Assembly: GCA_018110985.1 (NCBI GenBank)
Contig: JAGAWT010000025.1
Coordinates: 1-64,000, forward strand
DNA length: 64,000 nucleotides
Source of the DNA: Oscillospiraceae bacterium
Lineage (GTDB): Bacteria; Bacillota; Clostridia; Oscillospirales; Ruminococcaceae
Reading direction: 5' to 3'
Shown here: piece by piece, positions 25,112-34,014 of the stretch
Layout: every line of letters begins with the position of its first letter
Numbering within the stretch: the first letter of the stretch is position 1
The notes under the pieces: generated by a model
What the model was told of the DNA's origin: nothing
What the model saw: only the letters and a program-made list of their open reading frames with translations
The model's database searches: none
Translations under genes and position numbers: made by a program

Positions 25112-25128
25112 ATAATGGAGGAGATTTT

Positions 25129-25785
25129 ATGGATTTCAGAAAGATCACTGCGGCTGCAGCTTCTGCTGCTCTTATAGCCGCCGCAGGTACCGTTTCGGTA
25201 TCCGCAGTTGACCCTATAAATGCCAAGCTCGGTTATACCGACACCAACTGGACTTTCCAGGACTGGGAGTCCTCCGTTCAGGTAACAGGTGACGGTCAGT
25301 ATACCATCACATCCACCGCAGTTGCAGGCACCGAAGAGATCGGCGTTTTCGTTATCGATCTTGAGGGCATGTATGCCGCTTACCCTGAGGCAACAGCTAC
25401 TCTCGACAAGATCGAGGTAGACGGAGCAGAGGTATCCTTTGACGCTTCAAAGATACTCTACGGCGACATTGAGGAGAAGGGAAACTTCAGGATCGACATC
25501 TACAATATGTATTCCGATACTAAGGATGATCCCGGTTTCAACAGCGCAACACCTATCTCCGAGTCCCTTTCCGTGACCTTCACCGTAAGCGGTCTTGGCG
25601 GCGGTGAGGCTGCTCCCGCAGCTGAAGAGGCACCCGCTGAGACAGAGGCAGCTCCTGCTGAGCCCGCAGCTGTCGAAAGCACAGGAGAGACTGATGTTCC
25701 TCCCACGGGTAACACTCCCTATGCAGTAGTGGCAGGTCTTATGGCTGTTGCTGCAGCTGCTGCTTTTGCAGCTCGCAAGAGGTAA
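25129..25785 (+). CDS. Secreted protein with C-terminal wall-sorting signal
   Basis: A 218-residue protein. A signal peptide covers residues 1-26 (cleavage near VSA-VDP). A compact beta-rich domain follows (about 27-160). A Pro/Ala/Glu-rich spacer (about 160-188) leads to VPPTG (190-194), a hydrophobic helix and ARKR at the end. That order is the classic sortase signal, with Val in place of Leu in LPxTG. The protein should be cleaved at the Thr and linked to the wall. GGAGGAG precedes the ATG. Codon use looks strongly biased, as for a highly expressed gene. The domain family was not recognised. Confidence 0.85.
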   Translation: MDFRKITAAAASAALIAAAGTVSVSAVDPINAKLGYTDTNWTFQDWESSVQVTGDGQYTITSTAVAGTEEIGVFVIDLEGMYAAYPEATATLDKIEVDGAEVSFDASKILYGDIEEKGNFRIDIYNMYSDTKDDPGFNSATPISESLSVTFTVSGLGGGEAAPAAEEAPAETEAAPAEPAAVESTGETDVPPTGNTPYAVVAGLMAVAAAAAFAARKR

Positions 25786-25823
25786 TCATCCAAGATCAAT
25801 TTCAAGGTGCGATTCCTTCCCTT

Positions 25824-25852
25824 TGCGGTCGGTCATCCCGACCGCATTTTTT
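25824..25852 (+). terminator. Terminator after the wall-anchored protein gene
   Basis: A 9-bp stem (TGCGGTCGG at 25824-25832 with 25838-25846) and a run of six Ts. Confidence 0.88.
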
Positions 25853-25858
25853 ATGTGT

Positions 25859-25887
25859 TTGACATTTGGACAGATCTGTGGTAGTAT
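25859..25887 (+). promoter_or_regulatory. Promoter of the small membrane protein gene
   Basis: TTGACA (25859-25864), 17 nt and TAGTAT (25882-25887), 57 nt before the start codon. Confidence 0.75.
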
Positions 25888-25943
25888 AGAGTAAATAATG
25901 CTGATACCGTGATGTGACCGGTTTCGGACGGGAGGATAAAGTC

Positions 25944-26252
25944 ATGGATACTATTGCGATGACAATTGCCATATACTCTGTTCCGGTGTTCGCACTCACG
26001 GCACTGGCAGTATTTATAGGGAAATTATTTGGCAGGAAGCTATCCCCCTATCTTGTTTTCGGCATCGCAGATATCGTCTGCATGATCGCAGTCATTGCAG
26101 TTGCTCTCTGGGACATCCTCACCCCGGGCGGCGACCTGAACGGATTGTTCGGTCAGGTGCTCCTGATGATGTTTGTTCCCACTGCCGTCGCACTGCTTAT
26201 AGGGGACATCATCCTCTGGCGCAAAAGCAAAAACAGGAAAAAGTCTCAATAA
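25944..26252 (+). CDS. Unknown small membrane protein
   Basis: A 102-residue protein with three predicted membrane helices (about 3-24, 32-55 and 67-90) and a short Lys/Ser-rich tail. The ATG at 25944 follows GGGAGG by 8 nt; an in-frame upstream codon at 25914 has no such box and lies nearer the promoter. It is monocistronic, with its own promoter and terminator. The family was not recognised. Confidence 0.8.
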   Translation: MDTIAMTIAIYSVPVFALTALAVFIGKLFGRKLSPYLVFGIADIVCMIAVIAVALWDILTPGGDLNGLFGQVLLMMFVPTAVALLIGDIILWRKSKNRKKSQ

Positions 26253-26266
26253 TAGCCGTCAAAAAG

Positions 26267-26306
26267 GCAAGCCCCGGAGCATCAGTCAGTTCCGGGGCTT
26301 GCTTTT
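26267..26306. terminator. Bidirectional terminator
   Basis: A 12-bp stem (GCAAGCCCCGGA at 26267-26278 with 26291-26302), with an A run on the left and a T run on the right. It ends the small membrane gene (plus) and the amino-acid transporter operon (minus). Confidence 0.88.
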
Positions 26307-26356
26307 GTGTACTCAAGGCAGTCCTTGTGCGGGCGTATCCGCACATAACACTGCGC

Positions 26357-27448
26357 TTATCTGAACTTAATATCAACGATGTTCACGCCGCCCAGATACT
26401 TGTGTTCAAAGCTCTTTGATATCCTCTTGACTATCCTTGCGGACAGTTCGTCTCCGTCCGTAAAGGGCGAAAAGCTGCTGCCCTCATACTTTACATTCAT
26501 AAGAGAGGAGCTTTCCTGCTCTGAATACTCTATGGTGACGGAGATCGGGAATACCGCATCCATCTTCATGAGCTGGTTTACTATCATTTCCTCGAAGCAA
26601 AGCTCCAGATCGGATATGGACTTCCTGTTTATAAGGTTGTCAAGGCCGAACTTCTCTATTTCCGTAAAGGTGCCTGCAAGGTCAAAATCCTTGTTTTCTA
26701 TGACGAGATCCAGCACCTTCAGCCGTTTTATGAAGGCTCTCGTCTTTTCCTTCTTCGGGTCGGAGAATATCTGCTGCGGAGTCCCCTCCTCGTAAATGCC
26801 TCCCTCCTCCATGAAGAATACACGGTTTGAAACGTCGTGGGCAAACTTCATCTCGTGAGTGACTATCATCATGGTCATATGCTCCTTAGCAAGGGATCGT
26901 ATGACCGACAGCACCTCTCCCACCATTGTTGGGTCGAGAGCGGAGGTAGGCTCGTCAAAAAGGAGTATCTCAGGCTTCATGGCGACCGCACGGGCTATGG
27001 CTGCTCTTTGCTTCTGTCCGCCCGAAAGCTCATCGGGAAAATTCAGAGCCTTCTGTGCAAGACCTACACGCCGCAGCAGCTCCATCCCCTTGTCATATGC
27101 CTCCTGCCTGCTCATTTTCAGCAGCTTTACAGGGGCTGCCATCAGGTTTTCTATGATGTTGAGATTGTCGAAAAGGTTAAAGGACTGGAATACCATGCCC
27201 ATTTTCCGGCGTATCAGGGAGATATTCACGCCCGAAGCGCAGATATCTTCTCCGTCAACGATTATCCGTCCCCCCGAAGGCTCCTCCAGCCTGTTCATAC
27301 ACCTGAGAAAGGTAGATTTTCCGGTGCCAGACGGACCGATGATAGATATCACATCACCCCTGTAGATCTCAGCGTTGAGATCCTCTATGGGTGTTATATT
27401 GGGATAGACTTTTTTCAGGTGCTCTATTTTGATCAGAGGCTCACTCAT
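26357..27448 (-). CDS. Amino-acid ABC transporter ATPase with extra C-terminal domain
   Basis: A 363-residue protein. Residues 1-245 are a GlnQ-type ATPase: Walker [10 protein letters not shown] (about 37), signature LSGGQKQRA (about 142), Walker [12 protein letters not shown] (about 163) and the [12 protein letters not shown] end motif. The remaining 115 or so residues are not part of this family. They read [13 protein letters not shown] then SVTIEY and YEGSSFSPF, which looks like a reduced histidine-kinase-type (GHKL) fold with an N-box Glu and Asn. The ATG at 27448 overlaps the permease stop codon and has AGGAG upstream. It energises the fused permease encoded just upstream. Confidence 0.88.
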   Translation of the reverse strand: MSEPLIKIEHLKKVYPNITPIEDLNAEIYRGDVISIIGPSGTGKSTFLRCMNRLEEPSGGRIIVDGEDICASGVNISLIRRKMGMVFQSFNLFDNLNIIENLMAAPVKLLKMSRQEAYDKGMELLRRVGLAQKALNFPDELSGGQKQRAAIARAVAMKPEILLFDEPTSALDPTMVGEVLSVIRSLAKEHMTMMIVTHEMKFAHDVSNRVFFMEEGGIYEEGTPQQIFSDPKKEKTRAFIKRLKVLDLVIENKDFDLAGTFTEIEKFGLDNLINRKSISDLELCFEEMIVNQLMKMDAVFPISVTIEYSEQESSSLMNVKYEGSSFSPFTDGDELSARIVKRISKSFEHKYLGGVNIVDIKFR

Positions 27449-30400
27449 GGATCTCAACTCCTTTCACCCCTCTTTTGCGTTCCTTGGGGTCCACAGACTC
27501 CAGAAGCCTTTGCAGCAGAGTGCTTATCACCCACGCCAGTATAAAGTAGATTATCGCCGTGGCAATGAGCGGGAAAAATGCTTCATAGGTACGGGAACGG
27601 ATTATGTCGCTCATTTTTGTGAGATCCTGTATGGCTATATAGCCGACTATGGAGGTGTTTTTCAGCAGAGAGATGATCTCACCTCTGTAAACAGGCAGGA
27701 ACCTTGTGGCTGCCTGCGGGAAAATGAACCCGAAGAAGGACTGGTTCTCGGTAAAGCCCAAAGCAAGTGCCGCTTCACGCTGTCCGTTATCTATGGATTC
27801 TATACCGGAGCGCATTATCTCCGAAACATATGCCGAAACAACAACAGTAAAGCCTATTATCGCCACCGGAACAGCATTGATACCCGACTTTGCAAACACT
27901 ACATAGTAGAGTATCATCAGCAGAACAACAACAGGAGTGCCCTGTATCACCTTCACATAGATATTGCAGACCTTGTTGGCTACGACGCTGCCTGTCCGCC
28001 TGTAAAGGCATATGAGGAAGGCAAGGAGTGATCCTGCCAATGCCGATGCTATCGTAATGAGAAGGGTGGTATATATTCCCTGAAGAATGAGTTCGTAGCG
28101 GTTTTCCCTTATAAAGTTCCTTTCAAAGCTTTCACCCAGCTTCTGAAGGAAGGTTTTGTCCTCGTCCTCCCCTTCTGCCGATGCAGCCGCTCTGATCTCC
28201 TCCGGGGTCTTTACCACCAGCACCGTACCGGATTCATAGAAGGTATCGGTATAGGCGGCGGATTCTGCCCTTTCGGGAGTATAGCTCATACAGCAGGCCA
28301 CCACATCATAAACTCCTGTGGAAAGGCCTGTAAGAGCGGAAGTGACCTCTGTATCATCAAGGGTATAGTCATATCCGTATTCTCTGCAGAAACGGGTCAG
28401 AAGGTCTATGCAATAGCCCGTTATTTCCTTATCCGCAACATAAGCAAAGGGCGGGATGCCTGAATATGTAACAGCCTTTATAGTGCCGTTCTCTCCTGTG
28501 AGCCCCGATCTGTCTATGACCTTTTTGCTCTCGTCTGTGCCAAACCAGATATCTTCCAGTTCATCGAGCATACCGTTTTCCTTTGCATCTGCAAAGAATT
28601 CATTGAACTGCGGCTCCAGTCTCTCCTTCATCTCACCCTCTTTGGGAAGCATGAAATGATAGGTATCCTTCTGGATATATTCTTCAAAGTAGGAAAAATC
28701 CGGATTGTTCCTGTGGTTTTCCATGGCTGTGGGCTCATCGGAAACACAGGCATCTATCGCCCCTGTGAGCAGAGCCATATTCATATCCGCAAAGCCGCTG
28801 AAATAGAGGTATTCACTTTCAGGGAAGTAATTAAGTGTGGCATTCTCGTAGGAAGAGCCTGTGATTATGCCCAGCTTTTTGTCGGGAGTATTGTACTCTC
28901 TCCAGTCCCCGTCTATTACACCGTCCGCCATGGTCTTTGAGGTGGTGCTTATATCTGCGTCCTCGGCTCTTACAGCCAGCACCACGCCGCCTGAATAAGT
29001 AGGCTCTGAGAAGTATACTACATCCTTTTTTTCCTCGCTCACAGACATACCGGAGCAGCCTATGTCGAATTTTCCGGAGTTTACGGAGGCGGTAATGACG
29101 TCAAAGTTCATATCCGTGATTTCAAGAGCATAACCCTTTGCCTTGCAGAAACGGTAAAGAAGGTCTATCTCATAGCCTACTATCTCCCCGTCCTTTATAT
29201 AGACACACGGAGCGTACTGGGATTCTGTGGCAAGGTGTATGGTTCCCTTTGAAGATGTAAGCTCCTTGTACGGAACGACCTTCAGGCTTTCATCAGCACC
29301 GAGCCATATATCCATTATCTCATCATAGGTGCCGTTTTCCTTTATCTCACGAATGTATGCGGAGATCTCGTCACACAGATCCTTTCCGTCACTGTCCTTA
29401 TTGAAAATGTATGCAAATTCAAATGGCTCCATATATCCGGGCAGATAGGAAAGTCTCGGCTCTGTGGCCATCATTTCCCTTATAACAGGCTCATCACCGG
29501 TAAATGCATCTATCTTTCTGTCCATAAGCGCCAGGAGCAGATCCGTGTAGCTATTATAGTACTGGAAGTTTACATTATCTCCCACATACTCCCTGACCTT
29601 TTCATCAAAGGTAGTGCCTGTCTGTATACCTATATTCTTTCCGTTGTAGTCGGCGAATGTCTTGCTCTTCTTCTCGGCAACATTCTTGTCGGCAGCTCTT
29701 ACGGCAAGAACTGTCCCGCCGGAATAATGGGGCTCGGAAAAGCTGACGCTTTCCTTTCTTTCCTCGGAGATCGTCATTGTGGCAGCGCCGAAGCTCGCCC
29801 TTCCGGATATCACGGAAGGAAGGATCGCATCAAAGTTCATATCCTGTATATCAAGGGCATAGCCCCTTTCCTTACAGAAATTGTAGGCGATATCCACCTC
29901 ATATCCCACCACAGAGCCCTCTGACAGATATACGAAAGGCGCATTTGCAGCCTCCGTGGCAAGGGTGAGAGTACCCCTTTCGCCGCTGAGCGACGAAAAA
30001 GGCGGTATGACCTTTGCGGACTCATCGGAGCCGAACCAGAGATCCTCCATTTTCTTCAGGGTCCCGTCGTTCTTCTTTTCCTTTATGAAATCGCTGAATT
30101 CTTCGCACAGAGACTCACCGTAGGGTGTTTTCTGAAAGCAGAACCCGAATTCATAGTCGTCCATGTATTCATCAAGGTAGGTAAGCCTGTCATCGGCTGC
30201 CATCATATACCTGACTATGGGCTCATCAGCCGCAAAAGCATCGATCTTGCCGGTGGTAAGAGCCAGTTCAAGGTCGGTATAGCTGTTGAAATAACTTACC
30301 TGTGCATCGGGTATAGCCCCCCACACAATGGTGTCAAAGACAGTGCCTGTCTGTATGCCTATCCTCTTACCCGCATAATCCTTTATACCAAGTTTCTTTG

Positions 30401-30542
30401 AAAGTACGGTCTGAACGGATGCAGCAGTATCCGCATCATCACTGTCCTTATCCGCAAAGGCACTGCCGACCACAACAGCCAAAAGAAGGATAAGAAGCAC
30501 CGCAATGGTGATAATATCCACCCTTTTGTTTTCTTTCTTCAT
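27441..30542 (-). CDS. Multi-domain fusion: tandem amino-acid-binding domains plus ABC permease
   Basis: A 1033-residue membrane protein. A signal anchor lies at about 10-30. Then come three homologous units of about 245 residues in which the second lobe precedes the first: IGIQTG-type segments at about 64, 307 and 560, and LATE-type segments at about 193, 437 and 690. Read as standard family 3 binding domains, this is an isolated second lobe, two complete domains and an isolated first lobe. The C-terminal GlnP-like permease (about 815-1025) has an [14 protein letters not shown] docking motif. The substrate is probably a polar amino acid. It lies 22 nt after rluB and overlaps the ATPase gene by 8 nt. 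Confidence 0.92.
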   Translation of the reverse strand: MKKENKRVDIITIAVLLILLLAVVVGSAFADKDSDDADTAASVQTVLSKKLGIKDYAGKRIGIQTGTVFDTIVWGAIPDAQVSYFNSYTDLELALTTGKIDAFAADEPIVRYMMAADDRLTYLDEYMDDYEFGFCFQKTPYGESLCEEFSDFIKEKKNDGTLKKMEDLWFGSDESAKVIPPFSSLSGERGTLTLATEAANAPFVYLSEGSVVGYEVDIAYNFCKERGYALDIQDMNFDAILPSVISGRASFGAATMTISEERKESVSFSEPHYSGGTVLAVRAADKNVAEKKSKTFADYNGKNIGIQTGTTFDEKVREYVGDNVNFQYYNSYTDLLLALMDRKIDAFTGDEPVIREMMATEPRLSYLPGYMEPFEFAYIFNKDSDGKDLCDEISAYIREIKENGTYDEIMDIWLGADESLKVVPYKELTSSKGTIHLATESQYAPCVYIKDGEIVGYEIDLLYRFCKAKGYALEITDMNFDVITASVNSGKFDIGCSGMSVSEEKKDVVYFSEPTYSGGVVLAVRAEDADISTTSKTMADGVIDGDWREYNTPDKKLGIITGSSYENATLNYFPESEYLYFSGFADMNMALLTGAIDACVSDEPTAMENHRNNPDFSYFEEYIQKDTYHFMLPKEGEMKERLEPQFNEFFADAKENGMLDELEDIWFGTDESKKVIDRSGLTGENGTIKAVTYSGIPPFAYVADKEITGYCIDLLTRFCREYGYDYTLDDTEVTSALTGLSTGVYDVVACCMSYTPERAESAAYTDTFYESGTVLVVKTPEEIRAAASAEGEDEDKTFLQKLGESFERNFIRENRYELILQGIYTTLLITIASALAGSLLAFLICLYRRTGSVVANKVCNIYVKVIQGTPVVVLLMILYYVVFAKSGINAVPVAIIGFTVVVSAYVSEIMRSGIESIDNGQREAALALGFTENQSFFGFIFPQAATRFLPVYRGEIISLLKNTSIVGYIAIQDLTKMSDIIRSRTYEAFFPLIATAIIYFILAWVISTLLQRLLESVDPKERKRGVKGVEIHE

Positions 30543-30564
30543 ACCTCAGCCTCTCTTTCCGCTG

Positions 30565-31293
30565 CTAACGGGAGCCTGCCTCTCTGAGAGCACGTATCTC
30601 TTCTGTTTTAAGCTCTCTCCAGGTGCCGGGTTTGAGCATCCCAAGCTTCAGCGGTCCTATGGACACACGCCTGAGCCTCACAACTTCAAGCCCCACCGCC
30701 TCGCACATACGGCGTATCTGTCGATTTTTCCCCTCCCGTATGGTGATGCGCATAACGCTGCGCTCATGTGAGCTCAGCTCCACATCCACTACGGCGGGCT
30801 GTGTCACTGTACCGTCATCAAGGGTCACACCCGAAAAAAGGGTATTGAGCTGATCCTCCGTGACAATGGAGGGCACTGTTACCCTGTATGTCTTGGAAAT
30901 ATGCCTTGAAGGGTGCATTATCATGTTTGCAAAGTCTCCGTCATTGGTCAGGAGCAGCAGACCCTCGGAGTTCCTGTCAAGCCTTCCCACGGGGTAAACT
31001 CTTTCCTCCACCCCGTCAAGAAGATCCATAACTGTCCTGCGCCCCAGCTCATCGGATGCGGTGGTAACATAGCCTCTCGGCTTGTTGAGCATGATATACC
31101 GCTTTATCTTCCTTTTTCGCACCGTGAGCCTTTCCCCGTCCACTGTGATAAGGTCGGTGGGGAGAGCCTTGTCTCCGAGCTTTGCCTTTCTGCCGTTTAC
31201 AAGCACCTTGCCCCCGTCTATGAGCTCCTCAGCCTTTCGTCTGGAACAGTAGCCTGCATCGGCAATTATTTTCTGGATGCGTATCTTTTCCAT
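30565..31293 (-). CDS. rluB: Ribosomal large-subunit pseudouridine synthase B
   Basis: A 242-residue enzyme of the RsuA/RluB family that converts a uridine to pseudouridine in 23S rRNA. The N-terminal S4 domain (about 1-60, IRIQKIIADAGYCSRRKAEE) binds RNA. The catalytic loop VGRLDRNSEGLLLLTND (about 99-115) carries the Asp. The KNRQIRRM segment (about 192-199) is conserved. TAATG joins it to gerW. It is part of the operon that starts with the M50 protease. Confidence 0.95.
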   Translation of the reverse strand: MEKIRIQKIIADAGYCSRRKAEELIDGGKVLVNGRKAKLGDKALPTDLITVDGERLTVRKRKIKRYIMLNKPRGYVTTASDELGRRTVMDLLDGVEERVYPVGRLDRNSEGLLLLTNDGDFANMIMHPSRHISKTYRVTVPSIVTEDQLNTLFSGVTLDDGTVTQPAVVDVELSSHERSVMRITIREGKNRQIRRMCEAVGLEVVRLRRVSIGPLKLGMLKPGTWRELKTEEIRALREAGSR

Positions 31294-31766
31294 TATTCGG
31301 ACTTTTCCTCGCTGCTCTCTACCGCATCTGTAACGGCATCTGTTATTACCTTTTCGTTGTGTGCCTCTGCCTTTTCGAGCTTCTTGTCCTTTGAGGGCTC
31401 ATCCTTCTTGAAAAGTGCGGATACCTTGTTGAAAACTTCGGGCACCATATCGACTATGGCGGATTTGTTGCCGTAGTCAAGGTTTATCTGCAAAAGCTCC
31501 ACCTTCTGCCCGGTGATAACAAGAAATCCCAAAGGATTGATGGTCACGCCGCCGCCGCTGGCACCGCCGAAAAACTCCTTGTCCTGCTTTGAGGGCAGAT
31601 CGGAGCCGCCGCTTGCAAAGCCGTAGGATATCTTTGATACGGGGATGATGGTAACTCCGCCGTCCAGCTTTACGGGATCCCCCAGCATGGTGTTGGCATC
31701 AGCCATCTGGTGTACCTTTGTCATTGCCTCTGCCACAAGCTCTTTTACCTTGGATTGTTCGCTCAT
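31293..31766 (-). CDS. gerW: GerW (YtfJ) family sporulation-associated protein
   Basis: A 157-residue cytoplasmic protein. The family signature VTIIPVSKISYGFASGG lies at about residues 41-57, and the GGASGGGVTINPLGFLV stretch at about 69-85. In Bacillus the homologue is a spore protein needed for germination, but the family also occurs in organisms with no known spores. The ATG at 31766 is used, with GGAGG 7 nt upstream, which removes the first six residues of the longer reading. The DUF2953 gene immediately upstream is its usual partner. Confidence 0.9.
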   Translation of the reverse strand: MSEQSKVKELVAEAMTKVHQMADANTMLGDPVKLDGGVTIIPVSKISYGFASGGSDLPSKQDKEFFGGASGGGVTINPLGFLVITGQKVELLQINLDYGNKSAIVDMVPEVFNKVSALFKKDEPSKDKKLEKAEAHNEKVITDAVTDAVESSEEKSE

Positions 31767-31780
31767 AATATTTCCTCCGT

Positions 31781-32641
31781 TCATTTTTTCAAAAATGCAT
31801 CAAGTATGGGTCTGTATTTTTTCAGATGGAACAAAAATTTGAATAACAGCGCAAAAATAAAGTTTACAAAGCTGGCAGGGCGCAGCCTGAGAGTTATTTC
31901 CCCGTCATAGCGGAAGTCGGGGCTGTTGTACAGGCAGACCATGTCCACTGTCCTTACATCGCACCTTGTAAGGCTTTTCAGCGTTCCTATGATATTGTAA
32001 ACTGCTGCGGATACACCTCCGTAGGTGACCGCTGCCTTTGCACTGTCCTCATTTGCGATCTCAAAATCTATATAAAGGTCGGTGAAATAAACCTTTTTCA
32101 CAAATCTCACCGTATCCTTCATGATAAGGTCGAGTATAAGGATGACCGCATCCTTTTTCGCAGCCAGATCCTCCGCCAGAGCGATGATCCTGTCAGCGAT
32201 ATGACCCTTGTCCTCTTCCTTTTTCTTCCTGTCCTTTTTGTCCGGGGGCTTTTCAGCCTTTTCTTCCTTTTCCTCCGCTTTCTCCTCCGTCTTTTCGTCC
32301 GAAGGTCTCGTCTCGGGAGGTTCTTCCGCCTTTTCATCCGGTTTTTCGGACGGCTTTTCTTCCGCTTTTTCATCCTCCGGCTCCGGCGGCGGTTCTTCCT
32401 TTTCGTCCTTTTCGTCCGCAAAGCCGTCTATGTCCTCTTCCGGAGTTTCAGCAGAGCCTTCATCCTTTTCCGGCTCTTCCTTCTCCTTTTTCGGGAACAG
32501 CCTTAAAAAGAACCACTCCAGTTCAAAGATGATCTTTTTCCCTATGTAGCCTGCCCGCACCCTCACGGGTATATTGAGAAGGATCACAATTATAAGGAGG
32601 AGTATCCCCAGCACCATAAGTATGATCTTTCCGACACTCAT
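31781..32641 (-). CDS. DUF2953 membrane protein (YtfI-like) with a long charged linker
   Basis: A 286-residue protein. A membrane helix covers about 4-24. A low-complexity linker of Glu, Lys, Pro and Asp runs from about 52 to 150. Residues 155-286 form the DUF2953 region, with YFTDLYIDFEI and a hydrophobic C-terminal helix. The family usually precedes GerW/YtfJ, as here. Its role is unknown; it is probably at the cytoplasmic membrane. The start codon overlaps the scpB stop (ATGA). Confidence 0.87.
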   Translation of the reverse strand: MSVGKIILMVLGILLLIIVILLNIPVRVRAGYIGKKIIFELEWFFLRLFPKKEKEEPEKDEGSAETPEEDIDGFADEKDEKEEPPPEPEDEKAEEKPSEKPDEKAEEPPETRPSDEKTEEKAEEKEEKAEKPPDKKDRKKKEEDKGHIADRIIALAEDLAAKKDAVILILDLIMKDTVRFVKKVYFTDLYIDFEIANEDSAKAAVTYGGVSAAVYNIIGTLKSLTRCDVRTVDMVCLYNSPDFRYDGEITLRLRPASFVNFIFALLFKFLFHLKKYRPILDAFLKK

Positions 32642-33192
32642 GCTTCCGCCTCCTCTTCATCGGGAGAGGGAGCTTCATCGCTGCCTGCCGGATCTCCGCC
32701 TGCTTCTTCCTTGCCCGGCAGGGGCGGGAGATCGTCCAGACTTTCCAGACCGAAGCACCGCAGGAAATTGTCTGTTGTTTTGTAGGCAATGGGTCTGCCT
32801 GGGAGCTCGAGCCTTCCCGCCTCACACACAAGACCCTTTTCCGCCAGAGAATTTACCACGCCGCCGCTGTCCACTCCTCTTACACTTTCCACAAAAGCCT
32901 TTGTCACAGGCTGATTGTATGCTATGATAGTAAGAGCTTCCATGGCAGCCAGCGAAAGCGGCTGGTTTTTCTTGTTTTCCGCAGACTGCTTTACTGCTTC
33001 GTAGTATTCCCGTCTGACAACGAGCTGATAAGAACCTCCCAGAAAAAGCACCGCAAGCGAACTGCCGTTTTCCTCATAGGCGGTATTCAGCTGCGTGCAT
33101 ATCTCCTTCAAAGCCCCTTTATCCACACCCGCAGAAGACGCAAGGCGCAGAGGATCCACCGGGTCTCCCCCCGCAAACAGGACAGCCTCCAC
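32638..33192 (-). CDS. scpB: Segregation and condensation protein B
   Basis: A 184-residue winged-helix protein that binds ScpA and Smc to form the chromosome condensin. EAVLFAGGDPV at the N-terminus, LAAMEALTIIAYNQPVTKA in two parts (about 80-98) and the VRGVDSG turn are family marks. The C-terminal 25 residues are acidic. The only standard start codon is the GTG at 33192. It has no ribosome-binding site and cuts into the first helix. In frame upstream, directly after the scpA stop, an ATA at 33213 has GAGAGG 8 nt before it and would restore the helix start. The true start is uncertain. Confidence 0.9.
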   Translation of the reverse strand: MEAVLFAGGDPVDPLRLASSAGVDKGALKEICTQLNTAYEENGSSLAVLFLGGSYQLVVRREYYEAVKQSAENKKNQPLSLAAMEALTIIAYNQPVTKAFVESVRGVDSGGVVNSLAEKGLVCEAGRLELPGRPIAYKTTDNFLRCFGLESLDDLPPLPGKEEAGGDPAGSDEAPSPDEEEAEA

Positions 33193-33225
33193 GGCGGCGC
33201 ATTGTTTACTTATCTTCGTAGCCTC

Positions 33226-34014
33226 TCACCTCTCCTGCAAATCATGATAGGTATCGTTTTCAGTGTCTTCAGTCGGTATATCGAATTGTGAGCCCTCATC
33301 CCCGCCGCTTTCATGATCGGGGTTCATATATATCCTTGAATTGTCGTCGCTGAGGAGTATACGGCCGTTTCTCGTAAGCTCCAGTATGGCAAGGAAGGTA
33401 GCCACCCTTTCCGAGCGGTCCTTCACTCCGGCAAACATATTCCCTATATCCGCCTCTCCCTTTTCGTAAAGCTCCGCCAGAACATAGGTCATCCTTGCGG
33501 TGACGGAGACGAACCTTTTTGTTACAAAGGGGAAGAAATAGCCCGAAGTGAGCTGTTCCTTCTTTGCTGCCTTTGCTGCTTTCATAAGGGACAGGTAGCA
33601 CAGCAGCAGCTCGTCCTTGAAGTGGATACAGTCATAGGTAGGGTCTATCTCTATATCCATGGGCTGCTTTACGGTAAAGGGGATGTCAAGGTACATCTCC
33701 TTCAGCCTTGCGGCGGCGATCTTGGTGAGAGAATACTCTATGAGCCTGCCTTCAAGCTCTTTTTTCAGCTTTTCAGCTTCTTCCTTTCCGGGGAGGAGCG
33801 ATACGCTTTTAAGGTATATGAGCTGCGCTGCCACCTCAACGAATTCCGCCGTGCCCTCCGCATCGAACTCAGCCTTGTCCAGAAAGTCAAGGTACTGGTC
33901 GATAAGCTCCATTATCTCGATGTCATAGATATTCAGCTTATGCTTTGACACCAGGTGCAGCAGCAGGTCGAGGGGTCCCTCGAATACGCTCAGCTTGTAT
34001 TCCTTTATGCTCAT
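33226..34014 (-). CDS. scpA: Segregation and condensation protein A
   Basis: A 262-residue kleisin subunit that bridges the Smc heads and binds ScpB. The N-terminus YKLSVFEGPLDLLLHLVSK (residues 5-23) is the hallmark. The middle is helical and the C-terminal winged helix (about 195-240) includes VATFLAILELTRNGRI. The last 25 residues are acidic and unusual. It overlaps the M50 gene by 4 nt and is followed by scpB in the same reading frame. Confidence 0.95.
   Translation of the reverse strand: MSIKEYKLSVFEGPLDLLLHLVSKHKLNIYDIEIMELIDQYLDFLDKAEFDAEGTAEFVEVAAQLIYLKSVSLLPGKEEAEKLKKELEGRLIEYSLTKIAAARLKEMYLDIPFTVKQPMDIEIDPTYDCIHFKDELLLCYLSLMKAAKAAKKEQLTSGYFFPFVTKRFVSVTARMTYVLAELYEKGEADIGNMFAGVKDRSERVATFLAILELTRNGRILLSDDNSRIYMNPDHESGGDEGSQFDIPTEDTENDTYHDLQER

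Larger units (their letters stand above)
24326..25128. other. Long AT-rich intergenic region
   Basis: This 803-bp stretch without a supported gene holds a repeat copy, a promoter and a structured leader for the gene at 25129. Between 24600 and 24960 the DNA is very AT-rich with many short direct and inverted runs but no ORF worth calling. A possible minus-strand promoter for the 24325 gene (TTGATC and TATAAG, 16 nt apart) lies near 24366-24393. Confidence 0.65.

Noticed and set aside
31293-31766. Evidence that the organism forms spores
   Set aside because: GerW/YtfJ homologues also occur in non-sporing Clostridia, and WhiA is general. Neither proves sporulation.
32119-32549. Lys/Arg- and Ser/Phe-rich open frames in the 32 kb region
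   Set aside because: They are other-frame readings of the low-complexity Glu/Lys linker of the DUF2953 gene.
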